Shown here: one piece after another, positions 1-6,764 of the stretch
How the letters are laid out: the number at the start of each line of letters is the position of its first letter
Numbering within the stretch: the stretch's first letter is position 1
Origin: Candidatus Nitrosopumilus sp.
GTDB taxonomy: Archaea > Thermoproteota > Nitrososphaeria > Nitrososphaerales > Nitrosopumilaceae
DNA: 8,872 nucleotides
Assembly (NCBI GenBank): GCA_029880665.1
Contig: JAOUNZ010000034.1
Location: forward strand, 1 to 8,872
Direction of reading: 5' to 3'
The notes under the pieces: model-generated
Told to the model about the DNA's origin: nothing
Seen by the model: only the letters and a program-made list of their open reading frames with translations
The model's database searches: none
Made by a program: the position numbers and the translations under genes

Positions 1-111
1 CTGATCATTTGGTGAATGATTAGAGATCATTAGGATCTATGAATCATTAATCTTTCAATCATTTTATGCAATTTCAAGAATTATCAGACCAGCAATGGAA
101 GACAATAAGAT
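1..111 (+). repeat. IS left end, copy 1 of a perfect 111-bp inverted repeat
   Basis: Bases 1-111 are exactly reverse-complementary to 6163-6273 (base n pairs with base 6274-n). The match stops at base 112. It covers the whole upstream region of the transposase and its first 15 codons. Because the window begins at base 1, the repeat may extend further left. Confidence 0.95.
4..63 (+). repeat. Five ATCATT hexamers in the IS end (iteron-like)
   Basis: The hexamer ATCATT occurs at 4-9, 26-31, 43-48 and 58-63, and in inverted orientation (AATGAT) at 15-20. The first three are spaced 11 bases apart, about one helical turn, the next by 17 and 15. The cluster lies between the element tip and the transposase start, where transposase or host factors often bind. 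The same cluster is present in the inverted copy. A binding role is inferred; AT-rich DNA can give such words by chance. Confidence 0.45.
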
Positions 112-860
112 CACACGTTCCAAAACCTGTAAAAACAGGCAGACCAAGAGCAGATAACAAAAGGACGACCAACGGAATCATGTTTGCACTAGTAACCGGA
201 TGCAGGTGGCGTGAGATGCCAGAAAAGTACGGTGATGACTCCGCTGCACATCGCAGACTGCAAAACTGGCAAGAGAGAAATGCTTGGAAAAAGATTCTGT
301 CTGGAATAATGAAATCAGCACACAAAGCAAACAAAACTAATTTGCAAAAGATATCGGTTGATTCCACATCAATTCCTGCCAAAAAAGAGGCAGCCTAGTT
401 GGATACGACGGTTTCAAGAGAATCACATGCACAAAAATACACGTTGCAGTGGATTGCAATTCCTTACCAGTTTCAATTGTGATCAGTCCTGCAAATGAGC
501 ATAATTCAACCAGATTCATTGATGCAATCTAATCAATCTCTGATCATCTAGGTAATTCTGCAACAAAGAAAATCAAATCAATTTATGCTGACAATGGTTA
601 TGATTCTGACACCATTGGAGATTATTTGAAAAACAAGAACATTATTTCATGTATTCCAAAAAGAATTTCCAAAACTATGCACAACAATGAGAAAACAAAT
701 TATTACACCAATTACAACAAGATTTGTAGTTGAGCGATTCTTTGCTTGGCTTAAATGTGGATTTCACAAAACCAGAATTGGATACGAAAGGATTGCAGAG
801 AATTACTTAGGATTGCTCAACATTGCATCATTTATTATGTATTGCAAGGTTTTGAGATGA
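66..860 (+). pseudogene. IS5-family DDE transposase, broken (frameshifts and internal stop)
   Basis: The transposase would cut and join the IS ends. The first 110 codons (66-398) start with MQFQELSDQQW, carry the N-terminal helical region, and reach the first catalytic Asp in SVDST (D99). The frame then moves -1: from about 387 the DNA encodes RGSLVGYDGFK and continues to a TAA stop at 530-532, then past it to the second catalytic Asp in YADNGYDS (codon 590-592). That frame ends at 731-733. The third part, in the first frame again, starts near 720 and contains the catalytic Glu in FVVERFFAWLK (codon 732-734), ending at TGA 858-860. The total of about 265 codons fits a full-length family member. 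The first shift sits at a run of six A plus G (381-387) and may be programmed, as in two-frame IS5 relatives. The 530 stop and the shift near 720 are true lesions. Confidence 0.8.
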
Positions 861-926
861 GCTAATTACTATATGTGTTTCTAAGGAAACAACAGTTGAA
901 CTATAAAAATCTTGACAGGATGATCG

Positions 927-1922
927 ATGGGAGGGGGCAGGACTCCGTGCTCAATGACTGTTATTATCTACGTATCTAGAATCAAAGGGATAATAGTAAA
1001 CTCTTCTGAAAAAACCGTCACTGTTGGTGCAGGGGTAAAATGGGGAGAATTCAACCACGCACTTAGTGCTTATAGGCTGCATACTCCTGGTGGAAGATGT
1101 GATCAGTAGATGTCACAGGATTTACTCTTGGAGGTGGATACGGATACACGGCTATGCGTTGGGGATTTGCCTGTGATAATTTGTTAGAGATCACAATGGT
1201 GACAGCAGACGGTTTAATAGTAGTTGCCAATGAAACTGAAAACTCAGATCTTTATTGGGCACATCGTGGTGGAACAGAGGGATTTTTTTGTATTGTAACC
1301 TCCCTGAAATTTAAATTATATTAGCTATGTGGTTTGGCCTTTCGAGGTAAATTGGTCAATGGATGATGATACTGCTAAAATATTTACAAAATGGCAGGAC
1401 ATCATGACCAAAAAATCAAATGATACTAAATTTGACATACTTGGATTCTTAGATACTAAACAGATTACTAAAAAACAAAGCGGCGGTGAAACTGAGATCG
1501 TTAATTTACCGTGTTCTGTCATTCGTGGAATTTATTCTGGGTATAGTACTGATGCACAAAAGGCATTACAGCCACTATTGGACATCGGAAAATATACATT
1601 CACGTTGGGTCCATTATGGCAGGCGCCATATTCAAAAGCCAATGATCACCTGTTAGATAATGATGTATACTTTGATATTTTTGTAGACTCATTTTGGATG
1701 AATCCGGATGAAAAGGATAATGCAGTCAAATGACTCCATGATTACTTTGAATCTGCAAATCTGAAACCTTTATGGTCGTCGTACTATTATCAGAACTATC
1801 CAGATTCAGAGTGCCCAGATTGGGAACATGAATATTTTGGTTCCAACTATTCAGGGCTTAAAGAGATAAAAAAGAAGTGGGATCCGGAAAATTTTAGTTT
1901 TGAGCGAAGCATACGCATTTAG
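927..1922 (+). pseudogene. FAD-linked oxidase (PCMH FAD-binding plus BBE domain), truncated and frameshifted
   Basis: This is the remnant of a secreted-type or cytosolic oxidoreductase of the berberine-bridge/FAD-linked oxidase family. Piece one (927-1109) has VSRIKGIIVN and LHTPGGR. Piece two (about 1106-1324, frame -1) has the FAD-binding signature TGFTLGGGYGYTAMRWG followed by DNLLEITMVTADG. Piece three (1320-1733) is the substrate domain, and after a TGA at 1731-1733 the same frame runs on to TAG 1920-1922 and includes the BBE-type ending NYSGLKEIKKKWDPENF. The family is normally about 450-480 residues. About 330 codons remain, and the N-terminal part of the FAD domain is missing, probably cut off by the IS. 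Two frameshifts and one stop make it non-functional. The substrate cannot be told. Confidence 0.8.
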
Positions 1923-2078
1923 AATTCAACTTACCTTCTATACTTCTGTGACCTTTTAATGAGCATGACTTGAGTTATCATTGGAATTCGCTATGTATTA
2001 TGTGGATCCAAACTAATTGCAATATGTTTGTAATTTTGATAATTGCATGCCCATTCACAAAATGGTAGTAAGTTTTTC
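1923..2078. other. AT-rich spacer without recognisable gene
   Basis: I read all six frames between the oxidase remnant and the minus-strand scrap and saw no coding signal, RNA gene or clear hairpin. It is probably non-coding debris. Confidence 0.5.
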
Positions 2079-2365
2079 TTATTTTCTAGAACGTGTAATT
2101 GATTCTAAAATCTCCTCCAATAGATCGATTGCGTAATTACTAATTGATTGGATTTTGTTCTTTCTAGAACATCCTATAATAATCATGATTTGTATCTTGG
2201 ATTGCATCTTGTTGAACTGTTTTTGTAGAACTAAAAACCACGTAATCTTTCTTGTCCCTGTCCTGAAAAGAAATACCGTAAACACTTCTCATTAATTCTA
2301 ACTTTACAATTCTGTCGTTTGACTATAGATTCCCGTCCCATACGATTCTCATCAACCTAGGACAG
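2079..2365 (-). pseudogene. Unrecognised decayed gene fragment
   Basis: On the minus strand, a start near 2365 gives MRIVWDGNL, then a TAG, and the same frame continues with SNDRIVKLELMRSVYGISF and DRDKKDYVVFSSTKTVQQD up to a stop near 2160. The remaining part, ISNYAIDLLEEILESITR, is readable only in a second frame down to 2079. The charged, protein-like character across the stop and the frameshift suggests a former gene of about 90 residues. I do not recognise the family. It could also be chance reading of AT-rich DNA. It points towards the oxidase remnant, opposite to the portal remnant beside it. Confidence 0.3.
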
Positions 2366-2383
2366 AATTGAAAAAAGATTTCC

Positions 2384-4028
2384 ATAAATGATAATATTTC
2401 CAGCAATAAAAAACCAAGATTCAACAAAAAGAGAACGTCAAGACAGTTCCCACTAACCACACAGGAATTTGACAGTCATTACATAATAAAAGAAGAAAAG
2501 AAAAAGACAGAACCAAAACCAGAAAAAGAAATCAAAATTACATACGCAGGAGGCCACATTTCCAACACCCTTCAGGATTACAGAAAAATCAACCATTCCT
2601 TCCTGAACCCCCATATCCAGTACGACGATGACATAATCCACAACCGGACACCGCATATGTCATTATCCGTAGTGGGTGATGCCCCCTGGAAGGTCGCTTA
2701 CTGCATCTGAAATTACAAAGACAGCAGAACAAAAATTGGTTCCCACAGTACTTTACAAACCCATGCAGGACCTTGACTATGTCGTCATTGAGGCATTGCT
2801 ACGTTTTACTTTTGCAGAACATCTCATGCATGCATACAACAAGTTTCTTGTGGGTACGGGATTCAGTTCCGAGCTGGAGATGATAAATCCCTCAAATGAC
2901 AAGGGCAGGACCAATTAGAAATTGAGCAAAACCAGGACATCATTGATACTCTAAAACAGATTGACCTTCAGCTGAACAACGATGAATCAAATGACATTGA
3001 CACATCCTTTATCGAGAAAATCTGTTCTTTGATATCTGTTACAAACTCGTACAACCACGGAGCACTAATCTGTAGATATGGCCAGTCAGTAGAGATTGAC
3101 GGCAAGAGATACAAAGAAATCCCATCCTCGATAAAGTTTACACATCCCCGTAATTTGGGAATAATAGATGTGGTTCCTGACACATGGTGTCTCAAGTCAA
3201 TCCTGTGGAGAAACGCCTACTATACGGTCCACGCAAAGGACATGATGTGCCTCTGGAACCCTAGTGTCAGCCAACACAAGAAACTCACGGCTGTACGGTG
3301 ATTCCATGATCACTCCCTTTCTGTATGCGTCCCGCATAATCAGAAAGAACATCGACGTTAATTTCCAGGCAATGGCTGGTCTACCTGCACAGGAATGTAT
3401 ATGCTATTAGTAAGACCGGAGGAAACAACCCAGTCCTAGAAACAAAGGGAGTTTGTAGACATCCGGTCAAGGACAGTAAGGGGAGATCCAAACATCTTCA
3501 TGAATGACCCAAAGGATGTCGATTATCGTACGGTAGATTTCAACTTCAAGGTAAACGAGTTCAAGGGCATTACAGAGTTTTTACTGAGATGCTCTGTTAC
3601 ATGTATGGGATTGCCACAGATGATATGTTCTATGACGAGTTCCAGAGTAACAGGACCACAATGATCGGAAAGATACAGCTTGCGATATCTGCAGTAATCA
3701 ACCCCGCAAGGGAATGGATCGGCAGATGATATCCAAGCAGTTGTACCAGAGATGATTTAGGTCAATCTACAAGGAAAAAACCTGACATCAAGAAATTCAG
3801 AATCACGATGGTCTCTGACATACACATCGAGGAATGGTTTGACAAGATAGAGGCAGTAAACAAGATAAGGGGGCATTATCTGATGAGGTGTACGGTGAAC
3901 TTGCGGGAATCAATAACTATCACAACAAGATTGATGTGTCTGGGAAATATCAGCAAGGAAGTGGAAACAGCAACAAGTTAAAATTTGGTGACGAGAAGGG
4001 AAATGGGTTTGATATGAGAAAGAGATGA
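2384..4028 (+). pseudogene. Tailed-virus (HK97-type) portal protein, heavily frameshifted provirus relic
   Basis: The portal is the ring at the capsid vertex through which tailed viruses package and eject DNA. One protein of about 540 codons can be followed through at least seven frame changes or stops. In order: NKKPRFNKKRTSRQF (from 2384), PHMSLSVVGDAPWKVAYC (to 2710), VLYKPMQDLDYVVIEALLRF (about 2740-2918), SFIEKICSLISVTN through SSIKFTHPRNLGIIDVV and ILWRNAYYTVHAKDM (about 2906-3301), LYGDSMITPFLYASRIIRKN then FQAMAGL (3285-3390), TGMYMLLVRPEE and RTVRGDPNIFMNDPKDVDYR (3394-3660), FYDEFQSNRTTMIGKIQLA then INPAREWIGR (about 3620-3730), PDIKKFRITMV and EEWFDKIEAVNK (3780-3870), and a Gly/Asn-rich tail ending FDMRKR (TGA 4026-4028). 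The order of a mid-protein Gly-Asp-Ser stretch, a GMY/RP strand, DPK and a C-terminal helix with N-R-x-T is typical of portals. The family call is from recalled resemblance, not a search. The true start is unclear: ATG 2388 opens only a short out-of-frame run. Confidence 0.6.
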
Positions 4029-4206
4029 TTGTTATGTCTACATGTACAATATCCTAGACTCTGTCATCCGTATTAGGTGTTCAAAAACATCGCATACAAA
4101 TCCTGCCTCATCAATAGTGTCTGAGTTACGTATCAATGTGCCCGTCCAATTGTCGTTTATGCAAGAACCATGCTTTATGATCTAGTCCTTCTGGTTGAAC
4201 CTGTCG
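4029..4206 (+). pseudogene. Trace of a gene following the portal remnant
   Basis: Directly after the portal stop, the plus strand reads YMYNILDSVIRIRCSKTSH from about 4048. After a one-base shift near 4080 it reads FKNIAYKSCLINSV, a stop, and then YQCARPIVVYARTMLYDLV, running into the 3' end of the opposing membrane-protein gene. The phrases look protein-like and lie where the next virion gene would stand in a tailed virus, but I cannot name a family. No hairpin with a T-run for the opposing gene is visible here. Confidence 0.25.
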
Positions 4207-5049
4207 TTATTGTAATCTGCACCTTGATTTGCTGTCAAGTTTGATGGTGACGTATGGGGCAACAAGCAGCGTGATCATGCTTATGGCAATAATTACAATC
4301 TGGTTTTGTGATATTATTGACATGATGCTGCCTGATGCTGCCATTCCTGAAAGGATATAAAATGACGCGCATGTTGGGCATGACGCAAAAAGCCCTGTCA
4401 TTATGCCCACCATGTTCAATGACTTGCCTGATCTTTTTGCATTAATCATGGTAAAAAATACCACTGCATTTATCCCTACAAGATAGGATAACACTGCAAT
4501 GATTAGCGCATTGATTGGTATTAACAGGAATCCTATGTTCTCGGTCAGGGTGATGGCTACAGTGGGGGCATATCCTGATGGCCCGTATGAGATCAGAACG
4601 ATGCCTTCTGTATGATGGAAGTTGTGCTGGGAAAAGATAAGCATGCCTGAAACTATTGCAGACAACAATCCATACAAAAAACCAGATGTGACAAGGATGT
4701 TACGGCCGTTCCTCCTGTTCAACGCTTCTGCTAAAACGCGCATTGCAGTACTTTCACGCTCTTGTAGGCTGAGAAACTTTGTCACTCCTAGAAAAACAAG
4801 CATAATTGAGCCAAAAAATATTCCATAAAATGCAATCCCCAGACTTTCTATGAATGGTACGTGCTCTGTAATTATCGTTCTTGGCAAAAACAAGGGGTAT
4901 AGTATAATGCTGAGAAACGTTCCAGCCAAACCAATTCCTGCAAGCAAAACAAAAAATGATTTTTGCACCATGTCTAGCACATGCCTGTTACCACTAGTAC
5001 GTTTAGAACCTTGTGATACCGCATCGCATCTCTTATGTAAAAATCTCAA
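4207..5049 (-). CDS. Six-helix membrane protein with CPTC motif and external His cluster
   Basis: Unrecognised by family name. The 280 residues contain six likely membrane helices (about 31-55, 69-92, 117-140, 171-201, 212-235, 245-267). Positive charges (KFLSLQER, NRRNGRN, NAKRSGK, C-terminal KLDSKSR) place N and C termini in the cytoplasm. Two features stand out: C224-P-T-C227 inside helix 5, which could bind metal or act as a redox pair, and H142, H145, H146 just after helix 3 on the outer face. The frame is intact. The start is uncertain. TTG 5049 lies about 26 bases after the TATA box and would make the mRNA leaderless, but the first 26 residues are hydrophilic and unlike a conserved start, so ATG 4971 (M27, directly before helix 1) is a good alternative. 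It is divergent from the CuA protein gene, which suggests shared copper or thiol-redox chemistry (inference). Confidence 0.85.
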   Translation of the reverse strand: MRFLHKRCDAVSQGSKRTSGNRHVLDMVQKSFFVLLAGIGLAGTFLSIILYPLFLPRTIITEHVPFIESLGIAFYGIFFGSIMLVFLGVTKFLSLQERESTAMRVLAEALNRRNGRNILVTSGFLYGLLSAIVSGMLIFSQHNFHHTEGIVLISYGPSGYAPTVAITLTENIGFLLIPINALIIAVLSYLVGINAVVFFTMINAKRSGKSLNMVGIMTGLFASCPTCASFYILSGMAASGSIMSIISQNQIVIIAISMITLLVAPYVTIKLDSKSRCRLQ

Positions 5050-5070
5050 GAATCCGCCAGATTTTGTCGC

Positions 5071-5080
5071 CTTATATCTT
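5071..5080 (-). promoter_or_regulatory. TATA box of the membrane-protein gene
   Basis: On the minus strand this reads AAGATATAAG, a good archaeal TATA box. Transcription would start near 5045-5050, which coincides with the TTG codon at 5049 (leaderless) or gives a leader of about 78 bases to ATG 4971. Confidence 0.55.
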
Positions 5081-5200
5081 ACCTGCTGTCAGATAACTTT
5101 GTAAGTGTCAAATATTTGGAGATCTTTCTTTGCCTAAATGCGCAATACGGTGTTGTCCATTATGATGCAATTTTCCTGAATCCACCGTCTTTTAGTTATG

Positions 5201-5210
5201 CTTAAATAAC
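5201..5210 (+). promoter_or_regulatory. TATA box of the CuA protein gene (leaderless)
   Basis: CTTAAATAAC is centred about 24 bases before ATG 5229. In archaea this puts the transcription start at or next to the start codon, so the mRNA is probably leaderless. That fits the absence of a Shine-Dalgarno sequence before the ATG. Confidence 0.6.
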
Positions 5211-5228
5211 CTTTCAATATCTTCTTTA

Positions 5229-6134
5229 ATGTTGCGGATTAGTCAATTGATGATTGCTGCTCTTATTGCAGTGTCTGCCATAGGTTTTGGTTCTTTGTAT
5301 TTAATTCAGGATGTACATAATCCAAATGATTCTAAATCTTTGCAAAACAATGATTTTTCAGCTCTTGCTCAGATGCAGAATCTTAAAGTTGTTCCTGATG
5401 CTGCACTTATCTTCACTTCTGATGCTGCAGCGATTCAACAGGTGGATGTGGATCCGTTTGTCATGGAGTTTGTTCATTATCCAAAAACCGTGACTGCTGG
5501 TAAGTCGACTACAATGACTGTAAATCTGTTCTACAAGGAGAACATGGAATGGTTATGGCATACCGACTATAGCATCAAGATCAAAAAACAAGGAACTGAA
5601 AAAGAGTTAACCCGCATGCCTAACATACATGGCCATGGCGGAATGGCACAGATAGCGTATGTATTTCCAACATCAGGAACATATGAAATAGAAGTCGTTG
5701 CAGGACAGCAAGTCGGATCACCAAACTACAAGGGTCCAAAAGCGGTAGAGACGGCAATATTCACGATTGACGTAGAGTCTCCAACATACATAATTCATGA
5801 TGCCCGTGACACGTCATCAAAGGCAGTTAAGGAGTTTGATGTATTGGTTACGTCGTGGGCGTTTAATCCAAATGCCATTGCTGTAAACGAAGGTGATCTG
5901 GTGAGGTTGAATTTTAATACTGCAATTGACGAGATTGGTCTGTATAACGGACATGGCTTTGGAATCGATGGATACAACGTTGACACATTTCTGGTCAAGG
6001 GCTCTAACCACACAGTAGAGTTTGTGGCAGATAAACCTGGTACATTCACGTTTAGATGCACTTCTTTCTGTGCTCCACTTGAGGCCGGAGAAAATATGCA
6101 TTATTCAATGATTGGAACATTCATCGTAGAATAA
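5229..6134 (+). CDS. Membrane-anchored CuA-domain copper protein (cytochrome oxidase subunit II / N2O reductase-like)
   Basis: The 301-residue protein has one N-terminal helix (about 5-26) with the remainder outside the membrane. The C-terminal cupredoxin domain (about 203-301) carries a binuclear CuA set: H242 (GHGFGI), C277 and C281 (CTSFC), H291 and M294 (HYSM). CuA centres pass electrons one at a time in cytochrome c oxidase subunit II and nitrous oxide reductase. Compared with the usual CxxxCxxxHxxM, nine residues separate C281 from H291, so the metal loop is enlarged. The middle domain (about 73-181) looks like a separate beta-sandwich and has H111, H134 and H136 (NIHGHGGM) as possible extra metal ligands. 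No second membrane hairpin and no subunit I or haem-binding partner is present in the window, so it is not a standard oxidase subunit in an operon. ATG 5229 is supported by TATA spacing. A T-rich stretch follows the stop. An electron-transfer or copper-delivery role is inferred. Confidence 0.85.
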   Translation: MLRISQLMIAALIAVSAIGFGSLYLIQDVHNPNDSKSLQNNDFSALAQMQNLKVVPDAALIFTSDAAAIQQVDVDPFVMEFVHYPKTVTAGKSTTMTVNLFYKENMEWLWHTDYSIKIKKQGTEKELTRMPNIHGHGGMAQIAYVFPTSGTYEIEVVAGQQVGSPNYKGPKAVETAIFTIDVESPTYIIHDARDTSSKAVKEFDVLVTSWAFNPNAIAVNEGDLVRLNFNTAIDEIGLYNGHGFGIDGYNVDTFLVKGSNHTVEFVADKPGTFTFRCTSFCAPLEAGENMHYSMIGTFIVE

Positions 6135-6137
6135 TTA

Positions 6138-6149
6138 TATTTCTTTTTG
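6138..6149 (+). terminator. T-rich terminator after the CuA gene
   Basis: Four bases after the stop codon the plus strand has a short pyrimidine-rich run (ATTTCTTTTTG). Archaeal RNA polymerase commonly stops at such T-rich tracts without a hairpin. It sits just before the inverted IS fragment. Confidence 0.4.
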
Positions 6150-6162
6150 CAATATGCCGTAT

Positions 6163-6273
6163 ATCTTATTGTCTTCCATTGCTGGTCTGATAATTCTTGA
6201 AATTGCATAAAATGATTGAAAGATTAATGATTCATAGATCCTAATGATCTCTAATCATTCACCAAATGATCAG
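6163..6273 (-). repeat. Solo IS-end fragment, copy 2 of the 111-bp inverted repeat
   Basis: This is the exact reverse complement of 1-111. Read on the minus strand it holds the ATCATT cluster and the first 15 codons of the transposase (from ATG 6206-6208), then stops. No other part of the element is present here. It is 28 bases beyond the stop of the CuA gene. Confidence 0.95.
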
Positions 6274-6511
6274 TATTGGGACAAGTTGCCAATTCCAATA
6301 TTCAAACTTGTTTGAAAAACAATTCTCCAAAGATTATTTCTAGTCTGTAAATCAGATTATGCATAAAAAGTAAAAAAGACAGATAAGCCCATATCTAAAC
6401 AATTTATTTTTTTAAAAAAACACCTATCTTACAAACGCTTCGCATATTCAAAAAAGCCCTCTAGTTTGTATACGGTAACTTTGATAATTATTTTGGAAAA
6501 TTACTCTGTTT
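6274..6511. other. Non-coding AT-rich stretch with a hairpin and a T7A7 tract
   Basis: No coding frame is visible. Two local structures occur: a perfect inverted repeat TTCAAACTTGTTTGAA at 6301-6316 (7-base arms, 2-base loop), 28 bases outside the IS fragment, and seven T followed by seven A at 6407-6420. The hairpin could be an end structure or a terminator; the T7A7 block could bend DNA or end transcription on either strand. Neither function is shown. Confidence 0.4.
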
Positions 6512-6764
6512 AGACGTCTTTATTGTTGGTGTTCTGGAAGGGACTATCAACATGCAATATCATATTATGACAAAGCATTAGAAATTGAAAAATATGCAGA
6601 GGCGTACAATAACCGAGGTGTCATACTTGGCAATCAGGAAAAGTATAATGAGGCAGTATCTCATATAATGAGGCAGTATCTCATATAATGAGGCAATCTG
6701 ACTGAGGCCAGATTATGCAGAGGTACATTATAACCGAGATAATTCATTTGGTAATAAAGGCGGT
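6512..6764 (+). pseudogene. TPR-repeat protein fragment, frameshifted
   Basis: The first frame gives ISYYDKALEIEKYAEAYNNR then GVILGNQEKYNEAVS, which has the spacing of a tetratricopeptide repeat (A-x-x-Y-x-x-x-G and Y-x-x-A). After a triplicated 20-base unit the frame changes, and the DNA encodes YNEAI, a TGA, then LRPDYAEVHYNRDNSFGN, the next TPR unit. TPR arrays form helical scaffolds for protein binding. No proper start or upstream part remains; before 6512 the frame gives only unlikely sequence. This is a fragment of what was probably a longer repeat protein. Confidence 0.65.
6644..6695 (+). repeat. 20-bp tandem repeat, 2.6 copies, inside the TPR remnant
   Basis: The unit TATAATGAGGCAGTATCTCA stands at 6644-6663 and 6664-6683, and its first 12 bases at 6684-6695. 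Removing the two extra units (40 bases) puts the TPR sequence back in one frame, so slippage here probably caused the frameshift. Confidence 0.9.

Larger units (their letters stand above)
1..860 (+). mobile_element. Decayed IS5-family insertion sequence, left part to transposase end
   Basis: The stretch holds a left-end region of about 65 bases followed by a broken DDE transposase reading rightwards. The first 111 bases recur as a perfect inverted copy at 6163-6273, which marks this as the element's end. The outermost tip is not certain because the window starts inside or exactly at it. No terminal inverted repeat matching the left end could be found between 861 and 926, so the right boundary is unknown; it must lie before the oxidase remnant that begins near 927. 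The IS5 assignment rests on the transposase sequence (family knowledge). The insertion or a later deletion probably removed the 5' end of that oxidase gene (inference). Confidence 0.7.

Noticed and set aside
74..382. Minus-strand open frame of 102 codons opposite the transposase
   Set aside because: It mirrors the coding frame of the transposase N-terminal part. No independent evidence.
877..890. Small hairpin GTTTC-TAAG-GAAAC as the IS right end
   Set aside because: It does not match the left end at 1-20 and has no partner, so it cannot be called the terminal repeat.
2083..2170. Repeated TTTCTAGAAC at 2083-2092 and 2161-2170
   Set aside because: Only ten bases, partly self-complementary, with no further copies or regular spacing. 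Not enough for a repeat array.
2307..2370. 10-base inverted repeat (CAATTCTGTC at 2307-2316, GACAGAATTG at 2361-2370)
   Set aside because: The arms are separated by 44 bases, the match does not extend, and it lies over the minus-strand gene scrap. A chance occurrence is likely.
5795..6101. Two minus-strand open frames opposite the CuA gene
   Set aside because: Both are antisense to the conserved CuA domain and have no promoter or recognisable domain.
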